Source: Henriciella marina
Lineage (GTDB): Bacteria > Pseudomonadota > Alphaproteobacteria > Caulobacterales > Hyphomonadaceae
Direction of reading: 5' to 3'
DNA length: 63,208 bases
Assembly: GCF_027213945.1 (NCBI RefSeq)
Contig: NZ_JAPWGW010000006.1
Span: forward strand, 1 to 63,208
The notes under the pieces were generated by a model. The model was not told the origin of the DNA. It ran no database searches and saw only the letters and a program-made list of their open reading frames with translations. Made by a program: the position numbers and the translations under genes. Below, piece after piece: positions 46,948 to 54,169 of this stretch. The stretch's first letter is position 1; each line of letters starts with the position of its first letter.

Positions 46948-48162
46948 ATGCGTGATGTCGTCATCTGTTCACCGCTTCGTCTGCCTGTCGGCGGCTTCGG
47001 CGGCAGCCTGAAATCAGAGCAGGCGCATGACCTGGCTTCCTTCCTCGTTCGCGAACTGATGAGCCGCAATGATGTGCCGGCCGAAGCGGTCGACGATTGC
47101 GTTTTCGCGCAGTGCTATCCGTCCATGGAGGCACCTGCGCTGGGCCGGGTGGTCGCGCTTGATGCTGGCCTCACCACCGGGACGGGCGGGATCCAGATCG
47201 ATCGTCGTTGCGGGTCCGGCCTTCAGGGCGTGATCTACGCCATCATGCAGATTGCGACCGGTGCGAGCGATGTGATGATTGCTGGCGGCGCAGAGAGCAT
47301 GTCAAACGCGCCATTCTTTTCCACGCATATGCGCTGGCAGATCAAGGGCGACGGCCTGATGCTGCATGATGGCCTGACACGCGGGCGCTATACGGCGGGC
47401 GGCAAGTTCTACCCGGTAGAGGGTGGCATGATCGAGACGGCTGAGAACCTGCGCCGCGACTATGGCATTACGCGCGAAGCGCAGGATGAGTTTGCTTACA
47501 ACTCCCACATGAAGGCGGCGGCCGCGCAGAAATCCGGCAAGTTCGACCAGGAAATCGTGCCGTTCACCGTGAAGGGCCGCAAGGGCGACACGATCGTCGA
47601 CAAGGATGAGCATATCCGCGCCGACTCCTCGATTGAGAAGCTGTCGACGCTGCGCGCGCTACGCGGTAAGGTCGACCCGGATGCGACCGTGACAGCGGGC
47701 AACGCCTCCGGCCAGAATGATGGCGCGGCCGCCTGTATCGTCTGTACGCGCGAAGCGGCTGAGAAATATGGCCTGAAGCCGCTGGCGCGCCTCACTTCGT
47801 GGTCGGTGGCCGGCGTTGGTCCGGAAGTCATGGGCATTGGCCCTGTGCCATCGACGCAGAAGGCGCTGGACCGTGCCGGCTTGAAAATCTCTGATCTCGA
47901 CGTGATCGAGCTCAATGAAGCGTTCGCCTCGCAGGTCCTCGCCTGCACCAAGGCGCTTGGCTTTGAGAAAGAAGATTATGAGCGCCTCAACCCTAATGGG
48001 TCCGGCATCTCGCTTGGTCACCCGGTTGGCGCGACAGGCGTGCGCATTCTCACGACGATGCTGTATGAGATGGAGCGCCGTGATGCGCGCTATGGTCTCG
48101 AAACGATGTGCATTGGCGGCGGGCAGGGTCTTGCTGCCATCTTCGAGCGTGTCACAGATTAG
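46948..48162 (+). CDS. Thiolase family protein (acetyl-CoA C-acyltransferase)
   Basis: 404 residues. Active-site Cys in IQIDRRCGSGLQGVIYAIMQI (C at about 88), the NEAFA motif with ELNEAFASQVLA, GHPVGATGVRILTTML and the final CIGGGQGLAAIFE. Cleaves or forms beta-ketoacyl-CoA. ATG 46948 has GGGAGG upstream; the frame extends further 5' but overlaps the previous gene. Confidence 0.93.
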   Translation: MRDVVICSPLRLPVGGFGGSLKSEQAHDLASFLVRELMSRNDVPAEAVDDCVFAQCYPSMEAPALGRVVALDAGLTTGTGGIQIDRRCGSGLQGVIYAIMQIATGASDVMIAGGAESMSNAPFFSTHMRWQIKGDGLMLHDGLTRGRYTAGGKFYPVEGGMIETAENLRRDYGITREAQDEFAYNSHMKAAAAQKSGKFDQEIVPFTVKGRKGDTIVDKDEHIRADSSIEKLSTLRALRGKVDPDATVTAGNASGQNDGAAACIVCTREAAEKYGLKPLARLTSWSVAGVGPEVMGIGPVPSTQKALDRAGLKISDLDVIELNEAFASQVLACTKALGFEKEDYERLNPNGSGISLGHPVGATGVRILTTMLYEMERRDARYGLETMCIGGGQGLAAIFERVTD

Positions 48163-48181
48163 AATGTAGCTGACGGGCAAG

Positions 48182-48197
48182 CGTGCTTGCCTCAAGC
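48182..48197 (+). repeat. Perfect 16-bp palindrome downstream of thiolase gene
   Basis: The thiolase stop is followed by an inverted repeat, GGCAAGC-GT-GCTTGCC, about 15-30 nt downstream and before tRNA-Leu. No T-run follows, so a Rho-independent terminator is doubtful. It may mark the 3' end of the mRNA. Confidence 0.4.
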
Positions 48198-48231
48198 CGC
48201 CGGTGCAAACTAAACAGCTGAGACGCGCCTC

Positions 48232-48318
48232 GCGGGCGTGGCGAAATTGGTAAACGCAAGGGACTTAAAATCCCTCGACCGTATGGTCTTGCCGGTTCAA
48301 GCCCGGCCGCCCGCACCA
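48232..48318 (+). tRNA. tRNA-Leu (anticodon UAA)
   Basis: 87 nt including encoded CCA. Acceptor GCGGGCG (48232-48238) pairs with CGCCCGC (48308-48314), then A-CCA. Anticodon stem AGGGA/TCCCT encloses CTTAAAA with anticodon TAA at 48266-48268. A long class II variable arm (CGACCGTATGGTC) and T-arm GCCGG-TTCAAGC-CCGGC follow. The long variable arm and anticodon identify leucine. Confidence 0.97.
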
Positions 48319-48330
48319 TATTCCTTTAAT

Positions 48331-48660
48331 TTAGGAGAGCGCCGTGTGGCGTCTTGGGCGCTCTGGCAGGAAGTCTGCCTGCTCGACACGTGCGCGGCAT
48401 TCCGGAAGTGCATCGAGGGTTTCTTCGTCGAGGATGAGCGCGGAATTGAATTCACCGCTTTCGCCCTTGAGCGGAAGCGCATACTGGCCAGTCTCGACAC
48501 CAGAATCGACTTCAACCGGAATGATCGGCAGGCCTGAACGGCATGCTGTCTCCGCGTCAGACATTTCTACGGCTGTCAGATGCACGCGGTCTGCAACTGC
48601 AGGCGCGGCGAAGAGCGTGGTTGCTGCAACTATTGCCAGTGATCTGATGGGTGTGCGCAT
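48331..48660 (-). CDS. Small exported protein of the putative stress regulon
   Basis: 109 residues. Signal peptide MRTPIRSLAIVAATTLFAAPAVAD, then an acidic mature part with two Cys (AETACRSG, LPECRARV) that could form a disulfide. No family recognised. An EcfG-type promoter lies upstream at 48689-48715, giving a leader of about 22 nt. It ends 13 nt from tRNA-Leu on the other strand. Confidence 0.65.
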   Translation of the reverse strand: MRTPIRSLAIVAATTLFAAPAVADRVHLTAVEMSDAETACRSGLPIIPVEVDSGVETGQYALPLKGESGEFNSALILDEETLDALPECRARVEQADFLPERPRRHTALS

Positions 48661-48688
48661 GGTGTGTCCGCTTTCCTCGATTGAGAGG

Positions 48689-48715
48689 AAAACGCCGCCG
48701 CGCGAGAGCGGTTCC
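48689..48715 (-). promoter_or_regulatory. EcfG-type promoter of the small exported protein gene
   Basis: On the reverse strand: GGAAC (48715-48711), 16 nt, CGTTTT (48694-48689). Perfect match to the general stress sigma factor consensus, facing the gene that starts at 48660. Confidence 0.75.
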
Positions 48716-48762
48716 GCACAGGCTGCCGAACAGACGGTGGAAAGTGTAGATTTTCTGGCCGG

Positions 48763-49461
48763 CTAACCCGTGTTCACCAGGATGAAAACGAACAAGGAGT
48801 AGAGCGCCGAAAGGATCGCGAACTTGCCTACCGCTGCCAGTACGAAGGGACGGAGATCCTGCCAGCTTGTCTGACGGGCAATATCTGCAACTTCGGACGC
48901 GATCTCGCGGGTCATGCTGTCCATCTTGTGCCCCGACAGGGACAGGATGATCTTTGTTGTACGCTTGGCGTCGAAAGTGTCCGCTTCTTCAAGGACCTGC
49001 TCAAAGACAAGAGCGGCCACAGTCTCCCCCAGTGCCTGTTTTGGGCGCCAGTGGTGTTCATGCAATTTGCTGAGCACCAGTTTTGCGGTCGGGAAGATGA
49101 CGATCGCATCGCGTATAATGAAGGCGATCAACAGCAGGACCGTCACGACCGACATGACCGTGTGGGAATAGAGGCCAATACGGAAGCCGAGCCATGTCAG
49201 GACGAGCAGCAGGGCCTTGATAAACACCGATTGCACAAAGTGAACCAGGTTCTCGTGAAAGAACGCGACTGCATGGCTCCTGATCCGCTCGCGCGCTTCG
49301 ATGGCAGCCTGGCGAATAATCTTCTGCTTCTTGCGGCTGACCGCATCGCCAATCGCCTTACGGCCCAGACTCACGCCTGTCGTAAGGGCTGATACGACAA
49401 GAAAAGCCGTCCTCAACATGCGAGGACGGAACGGAATTGCTGCCTGATTGTAGTTCTGCAA
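48763..49461 (-). CDS. Hypothetical membrane protein of the DUF883-type stress operon
   Basis: About 232 residues. A hydrophobic N-terminus (15-32), a basic region (RKKQKIIRQAAIEARERIR), two further membrane segments (about 82-100 and 103-120) and a C-terminal helix (205-230). No family recognised. The start is unsettled: TTG 49461 keeps a short gap to the upstream gene, ATG 49419 is the alternative; neither has a clear binding site. Third gene of a likely operon driven from 50297. Confidence 0.6.
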   Translation of the reverse strand: MQNYNQAAIPFRPRMLRTAFLVVSALTTGVSLGRKAIGDAVSRKKQKIIRQAAIEARERIRSHAVAFFHENLVHFVQSVFIKALLLVLTWLGFRIGLYSHTVMSVVTVLLLIAFIIRDAIVIFPTAKLVLSKLHEHHWRPKQALGETVAALVFEQVLEEADTFDAKRTTKIILSLSGHKMDSMTREIASEVADIARQTSWQDLRPFVLAAVGKFAILSALYSLFVFILVNTG

Positions 49462-49478
49462 GGACGGGCCATAGGCCG

Positions 49479-49877
49479 CTAGATCAGTTGATCGAACAGT
49501 TTTTGCAAGCTTTTCGACGCGTTGTCGGGGCTGGAAATGAGGAAGTAGCCAGCCGCGAGCGCGACAGTGGCCGCAACAACTGGACGCTTTTCGACTAATG
49601 CCTCAATGGCGTCGAAAGGCAGATCAGCCAGCATGTCGGCGGTTGCTGACTCAAACTGGTCAAGTTCCTCTTCCGTCGATTTGCCAGGTTTGAGAAACAC
49701 GACTGTGCAAACACAGGCAATGAACAGAAAGACGCTTGCGACGCACACTGTTGCCCAGAGGAGACCTATGACCGACATCAGGGCGATAACGGCAGCGACC
49801 GTCAACGTGGTGACGCCGGCGAAGCCAAAAAAGACCGCGCCAGCGCCTGCAATTATTCTAAGTTTTGCGACATCCAT
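49479..49877 (-). CDS. YqjE/holin-superfamily-like membrane protein
   Basis: 132 residues. Two hydrophobic helices (about 8-35 and 38-62), a charged segment (KPGKSTEEELDQFESATADM) and a third short hydrophobic stretch (KRPVVAATVALAAGYFLISS). The layout and the position after a YqjD-like protein resemble E. coli yqjDE. It lies 12 nt after the preceding gene. Function unknown; the holin label reflects topology only. Confidence 0.6.
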   Translation of the reverse strand: MDVAKLRIIAGAGAVFFGFAGVTTLTVAAVIALMSVIGLLWATVCVASVFLFIACVCTVVFLKPGKSTEEELDQFESATADMLADLPFDAIEALVEKRPVVAATVALAAGYFLISSPDNASKSLQKLFDQLI

Positions 49878-49889
49878 GAAGGTAAGGTG

Positions 49890-50234
49890 TTACTTGCGCT
49901 TCAGCATGGCAAGCAGAACGCCGCTACCAAATGCAATGCCGATTGAGGCAATCGGATTTGAACGGACTTTATCCTCGATATAGTCGCGCGCTTTTTCTGC
50001 CTCGCCGCCAGCCTTGTCAGCGTATTCCTTTGAAACCTGCACGCCGCGGTCATATTCTTTGGATGTGCGTTCGCGAATGTACTTGCCTGAATTCGACGCG
50101 AGCGATTGAATGTCGGAGCGTAACTTTGCGACATCATCTTTGAGGGACTCGAAGTCAGATTCTGCCGCCTTGGCGGCAGCGTTCGCGGTGACGTCTTTTA
50201 CGCCATTTGTCTTAGTTGCAGTTCGTCCAGCCAT
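49890..50234 (-). CDS. DUF883 (ElaB/YqjD-type) membrane-anchored protein
   Basis: 114 residues. A soluble helical part with coiled-coil character (residues 25-90) and a C-terminal anchor, VRSNPIASIGIAFGSGVLLAMLKRK, which is the DUF883 signature. YqjD and ElaB in E. coli are tail-anchored, bind ribosomes and are induced by the stationary-phase stress sigma factor RpoS. Here an EcfG-type promoter sits 37 nt upstream, an analogous stress control by an unrelated sigma factor. Confidence 0.82.
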   Translation of the reverse strand: MAGRTATKTNGVKDVTANAAAKAAESDFESLKDDVAKLRSDIQSLASNSGKYIRERTSKEYDRGVQVSKEYADKAGGEAEKARDYIEDKVRSNPIASIGIAFGSGVLLAMLKRK

Positions 50235-50270
50235 TGGTAACTCCCGGCATTACTAATTAATCTCATTTAA

Positions 50271-50297
50271 TCAACGCCAAGTCCTTGCAAACGTTCC
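50271..50297 (-). promoter_or_regulatory. EcfG-type promoter of the DUF883 operon
   Basis: Reverse strand: GGAAC (50297-50293), 16 nt, CGTTGA (50276-50271). Leader of about 30 nt to the ATG at 50234. Perfect consensus match. Confidence 0.8.
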
Positions 50298-50363
50298 ACG
50301 ACCCATGGAATTTGCCTTTTTGATTTTCTGTATTTCGAGACTGGTAGGAAGAAGGCTGTTTTC

Positions 50364-51140
50364 ATGAGCGTTTTTAAGAAGCGGCTGGGACAATACGTGA
50401 CCCTCGACGATGAGGAGTGGGGACCGTTCGACGCGCTCGACCATAAGGAACAGGTCTTTCTGGCAGGTGACGATATCGTGCGGGCAGGGGATGCAATTCG
50501 CCATGTGTTCATCGTCATGGAAGGCTGGGCGATCCGTTACAGGCTGCTCGAGGACGGTCGCCGGCAGATCGTCAATTTCATGCTGCCGGGCGATGTGTTC
50601 GACCTGCAGTCTCTGGCCGATCTGAAGGCAGACCATTCGTTGACGGCGATTACTGAATGCAAGGTGCTCGTCATCGCGTCAGACGTCTTCGTCGACATGC
50701 TTCAGTGTTCTGCAAGTCTTGCTTCTGCCTTCTGGTGGTCGGCAGTGCAGGAAGAATCGATTCTTCGCGAACAGATCGTCAGGATCGGCCGGCGATCTGC
50801 ACGTGAACGTATTGGGCATCTGCTTCTCGAGTTGCAGCGCCGTTTCGTGGGTGCCACGGGACTGGACGTCGAGCGGCTCACCGTGCCTCTCACCCGCGCC
50901 GACATTGCAGATGCGCTCGGCCTGACGCCAGTACATGTTTCGCGAACGATGTCCGCAATGCGACGGGCAGACCTCATAACGGAAGGAAGGGGCGGCGAAA
51001 TCACCATCGTCGATCGTAACAAGCTGGCCCGCCTGTCACATTTCGATACTGACTATCTTCACCTCAAGAAGTTGCAGATCATCGGTGCTGGTCGACGCGT
51101 AATGGAGCCAGGCGAACCCCAGAGAGGGCTGGCGGACTAA
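50364..51140 (+). CDS. Crp/Fnr family transcriptional regulator
   Basis: 258 residues. N-terminal cNMP-type effector domain (about 25-140; IVMEGWAIRYRLLEDGRRQIVNFMLPGDVFD) and C-terminal winged helix (about 165-240; PLTRADIADALGLTPVHVSRTMSAMRRADLI). No Fnr-type cysteine cluster is visible at the N-terminus, so it is probably not an oxygen sensor of the Fnr kind. GGAAGAAGG precedes the ATG. Transcribed away from the DUF883 operon. Confidence 0.88.
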   Translation: MSVFKKRLGQYVTLDDEEWGPFDALDHKEQVFLAGDDIVRAGDAIRHVFIVMEGWAIRYRLLEDGRRQIVNFMLPGDVFDLQSLADLKADHSLTAITECKVLVIASDVFVDMLQCSASLASAFWWSAVQEESILREQIVRIGRRSARERIGHLLLELQRRFVGATGLDVERLTVPLTRADIADALGLTPVHVSRTMSAMRRADLITEGRGGEITIVDRNKLARLSHFDTDYLHLKKLQIIGAGRRVMEPGEPQRGLAD

Positions 51141-51155
51141 CTGATCGGCGAAGCC

Positions 51156-52382
51156 TCAATTTTCAAACAGGCCCTGGCCGATTGCGACCGCGTTCAGGTC
51201 TCGCAGGGCGTATAGCAACGCAGCGTTTCGCCAGTTTCCGTCACATTCATGGATGGTAGACGAGACCGAACCAGCCGCTGCGGAAAGTCGGTCCTTCCAC
51301 ATCGCCTCGATATCACCGAGCTTGTCTTTGCCGCCCTTCCGATAGGCGAGCCATTCAAGATGCGAGGCCGCGACGCCACCAGAATTAAACAGGATGTCAG
51401 GCCCGACAATTATACCGTTCTTTGAGAGCACTTCATCGGCGTTGACGGATATGGCAGCGTTGGCAATCTCGACGATCATCCTGCAGGACAGGCCACCAGC
51501 ATTACTGGCGTCGATCACGTCAGATGTAGCCGCGAGGCAAAGTATGTCTGCGTCGACCTTCAGGATGGCATCGCAGTCGTTGTTGTAGTTCAGCCTGCCG
51601 GTAGCTTTCTGCTGGCTCAGCTGTTCGATATCGAGACCATCTGCGTTTAAGACCGCGCCGCTGCTGTCCGACATAGCGACAATGATTGCGCCGGTTTTGG
51701 TGGCATTCCGAGCGAATTCGAGACCTACCGTGCCCATGCCCTGAACGGCAATTCGCGCACTGGACAAATCGATCCCGAGATCTTCGGCCAGCCTCTGCAA
51801 CAGAAACACCGCGCCGCGACCGGTTGCGCCCTCGCGAATGGAAAGGCCGCCAATGTCCACGGGCTTCCCCATTACAGCCCCAGCCGAACCGCTATTGTGC
51901 GCTGGCTCCAGGCCTTTGACCAGATTTCCCATATCCTCAGGCGTGGTGGCGACGTCCGGCGCAGCGATGTCATTGTCTTCGCGCAGCGTGTCAGAGAACA
52001 GCTCACCATAAGCCATGGCGAGCTGGCGCCGCTCAGCGTCCGTCAATGTCTGTGGATCGATACGGACAGCGCCTTTCGCACCGCCGAAAGGCAGGTCGAG
52101 AAGAGCGCATTTCAGTGTCATGAGAAAGCCGAGCCGCTTGACTTCATCGGCGTCAGCGCTCGCTGAAAAGCGGACGCCGCCTTTGGTGGGGCCTTTCAGC
52201 GTGTTGTAGCGGCACCGCCAGGCGCGCATGAGGTCCGTTCTGCCATCGTCGCGACTGATTGCGAGCTCACGCTCAATAAGTTCTGCAGGAAGTTTAAGGA
52301 GCCGACAGATATCTGCCAGCTCCTTATCAATTCCCATAATACGGTCCAGTCGGTGGACCGCCTGCTCCAGCAAGCCTGTCAT
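51156..52382 (-). CDS. Glu/Leu/Phe/Val dehydrogenase family protein (glutamate dehydrogenase-like)
   Basis: 408 residues. Substrate-binding GPTKGGVRFSASADADEV, catalytic Lys in LPFGGAKGAVRIDP, the phosphate-binding VQGMGTVGLEFAR of the Rossmann domain, and EIANAAISVNADEVLSKNGIIVGPDILFNSGGV. Oxidative deamination of glutamate or a related amino acid with NAD(P). It follows phyR by 45 nt in the same direction and may be co-transcribed, which would tie amino acid catabolism to the stress regulator gene. AAGGG precedes the ATG. Confidence 0.88.
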   Translation of the reverse strand: MTGLLEQAVHRLDRIMGIDKELADICRLLKLPAELIERELAISRDDGRTDLMRAWRCRYNTLKGPTKGGVRFSASADADEVKRLGFLMTLKCALLDLPFGGAKGAVRIDPQTLTDAERRQLAMAYGELFSDTLREDNDIAAPDVATTPEDMGNLVKGLEPAHNSGSAGAVMGKPVDIGGLSIREGATGRGAVFLLQRLAEDLGIDLSSARIAVQGMGTVGLEFARNATKTGAIIVAMSDSSGAVLNADGLDIEQLSQQKATGRLNYNNDCDAILKVDADILCLAATSDVIDASNAGGLSCRMIVEIANAAISVNADEVLSKNGIIVGPDILFNSGGVAASHLEWLAYRKGGKDKLGDIEAMWKDRLSAAAGSVSSTIHECDGNWRNAALLYALRDLNAVAIGQGLFEN

Positions 52383-52427
52383 GTGTCACCCTTGCTGAAA
52401 CAAACTGAATTTCATTCGCGACAGAGC

Positions 52428-53216
52428 TTACTCTGCGGCCACAGATTCCGAAGATGGGTGGAAGAAAAGGGCCTGTCCAATTGCCGCCTTCACCGTATTT
52501 TCCTGGAACGGTTTCGGAATAAGGTAGGTCGGTTCAGGACGCTCACCTGTCAGCAGCCGCTCAGGGAAGGCGGTGATGAAGATGATCGGCACATCGAGTT
52601 CTTCAAGAATTTCATGTGCAGCTTCAATACCTGAAGAATTGTCTGCTAGCTGAATGTCGCAAAGGATCAGTCCAGGTGGATTGGCACGGGCCATGGCGAC
52701 CGCTTCAGTGTGCGTGGTAGCATTGCCGGTCACTTCGTGGCCGAGTTCCTCGACAAGGCTCTCGAGGTCAGCTGCAATGACGGGTTCGTCTTCGATGATC
52801 AGAACCTTGGTTGAAAGCGTGTCTTCGATGTCGGTGTGGGCTTTGGCAATCAGCTCTTCAACCTGCTGGACCGTCTTGCCCAGGATCGTCGCAGCTTCAC
52901 TGACCTGAAATCCTTCCAGTGCGGTGAGAAGGAAGGCCTGTCGCTCAATCGGCGCGAGCGCCTGCAGGCGTGTTTCCGGTGTCATTGCACCGCCCGGACG
53001 TTCCAAGCGTGCACCGGTGGACCCCCAGATGACGTGGAAGAAGCGGTAAAGCGCCTGGCGCGCTGGCAGCTCGTCACTGACCTGACTCGGATCCTCAGCC
53101 AATGCCGTCAGAGAGGCGCGGATATACGAATCGCCACTTTCCTGACTGCCGGTGAGCGCGCGCGCATAGCGGCGCAGAAACGGCAGGTGTGGACCAAATT
53201 GTTCAACAAGACTCAT
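52428..53216 (-). CDS. phyR: General stress response anti-anti-sigma regulator PhyR
   Basis: 262 residues. The first about 130 form an EcfG-like sigma domain that cannot bind DNA; from about 136 a receiver domain follows, with D143, phospho-acceptor D187 (LILCDIQLAD), T214 in FITAFPERLLTGERPEPTYL and K235 in IPKPF. When phosphorylated, PhyR sequesters NepR and frees the sigma factor EcfG. Divergent from nepR with a 138-nt gap. A weak EcfG-like element (GCAAC-N16-AGTTAT) lies upstream. Confidence 0.95.
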   Translation of the reverse strand: MSLVEQFGPHLPFLRRYARALTGSQESGDSYIRASLTALAEDPSQVSDELPARQALYRFFHVIWGSTGARLERPGGAMTPETRLQALAPIERQAFLLTALEGFQVSEAATILGKTVQQVEELIAKAHTDIEDTLSTKVLIIEDEPVIAADLESLVEELGHEVTGNATTHTEAVAMARANPPGLILCDIQLADNSSGIEAAHEILEELDVPIIFITAFPERLLTGERPEPTYLIPKPFQENTVKAAIGQALFFHPSSESVAAE

Positions 53217-53300
53217 GCTAACCCTCGCACATTACGTTCGGTCTATAACTTGTGCTGAGCAGGAAAGTTGCAACCCAATGAAAAAAAGTTTGTGTCGAAT

Positions 53301-53326
53301 GGAACTTTGCGTTTCCGAAGGCTTTA
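53301..53326 (+). promoter_or_regulatory. Probable EcfG-dependent promoter of nepR-ecfG (imperfect)
   Basis: GGAAC (53301-53305), 16 nt, CTTTA (53322-53326): the -35 is perfect and the -10 has T for G. Start near 53333, leader about 22 nt. Autoregulation of nepR-ecfG is known in other alphaproteobacteria, which supports the call. Confidence 0.5.
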
Positions 53327-53354
53327 CTGCTGTTCAGATAAGCACCGGGGACTT

Positions 53355-53552
53355 ATGAGCGAAAAAGCGAGTCATACACCGATGGACCAACAGACAGGAG
53401 GGAGCGCAGACGACGACCGTGCACGCAAGTTGCGTCAGAAACGGATCGGCGATCAGCTCCGCCGCCTCTACGATGAGGTCACCGAGGAAGCTGTTCCTGA
53501 GGAGTTCTTGAATCTTCTCGAACAGGCCGACAATTCCAAGAACAAGCAATAG
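53355..53552 (+). CDS. nepR: Anti-sigma factor NepR
   Basis: 65 residues. The conserved helix is KLRQKRIGDQLRRLYDEVTEEAVPEEFLNLL, the part that grips EcfG or phosphorylated PhyR; the ends are disordered. The ATG at 53355 has GGGGA upstream; an internal ATG at 53382 is an alternative. It lies 8 nt before ecfG. Confidence 0.92.
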   Translation: MSEKASHTPMDQQTGGSADDDRARKLRQKRIGDQLRRLYDEVTEEAVPEEFLNLLEQADNSKNKQ

Positions 53553-53560
53553 AGACTGTT

Positions 53561-54169
53561 TTGACCCAGCCGACACTCGATGATGAGGCGTTCAAAGCAG
53601 AGCTCGCCGGACTAATTCCACACCTGCGTGCCTTTGCGCGCAGTCTTTGCGGAAATGCCACTGCTGCTGATGATCTTGCACAAGAGGCCATGCTCAAGGC
53701 GTGGAAGGCTCGCGCAAGCTATCAAAGCGGCACGAATCTGAAGGCGTGGACCTTCACGATTCTCCGCAATCTCTTCTATTCGGAGAAACGTAGAAGCTGG
53801 CGCCGCCAGCAACTCGATCCGGAAGTTGCAGAGGCGACGCTGGTTGCAAACGATGATCCATCTTCTGCGATGGACCTGCTTGCCTTGCGGACGGGGCTTA
53901 CAGTTCTCCCCGAAGATCAGCGCGAAGCCCTGATCCTGGTGGGCGCAGGGGGTCTTTCCTATGAGGAGACCGCTGAAATCTGCGGATGTGCCGTAGGCAC
54001 AATCAAGAGCCGGGTCAGCCGTGCTCGCAAAGCGCTCGCCGAAATCATCGACAAGACCCAGGGCGGGTTTTCGGGTGATGGCACGCTGCGCGCTTCGGAA
54101 GCATTCGACGATATCATGAAACAGGCTGACGAGCTTTCCAGTGGATCAACCGCCGACGCCAGGAACTAG
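53561..54169 (+). CDS. ecfG: EcfG-family sigma factor (general stress sigma)
   Basis: 202 residues. Region 2: LIPHLRAFARSLCGNATAADDLAQEAMLKAW and TNLKAWTFTILRNLFYSEKRR. Region 4: LPEDQREALILVGAGGLSYEETAEICGCAVGTIKSRVSRARKAL. The arrangement nepR-ecfG beside phyR identifies the ECF15/EcfG class, which reads GGAAC-N16/17-CGTT promoters. The only in-frame start near nepR is TTG 53561; the binding site is weak, suggesting coupling to nepR translation. Confidence 0.94.
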   Translation: MTQPTLDDEAFKAELAGLIPHLRAFARSLCGNATAADDLAQEAMLKAWKARASYQSGTNLKAWTFTILRNLFYSEKRRSWRRQQLDPEVAEATLVANDDPSSAMDLLALRTGLTVLPEDQREALILVGAGGLSYEETAEICGCAVGTIKSRVSRARKALAEIIDKTQGGFSGDGTLRASEAFDDIMKQADELSSGSTADARN

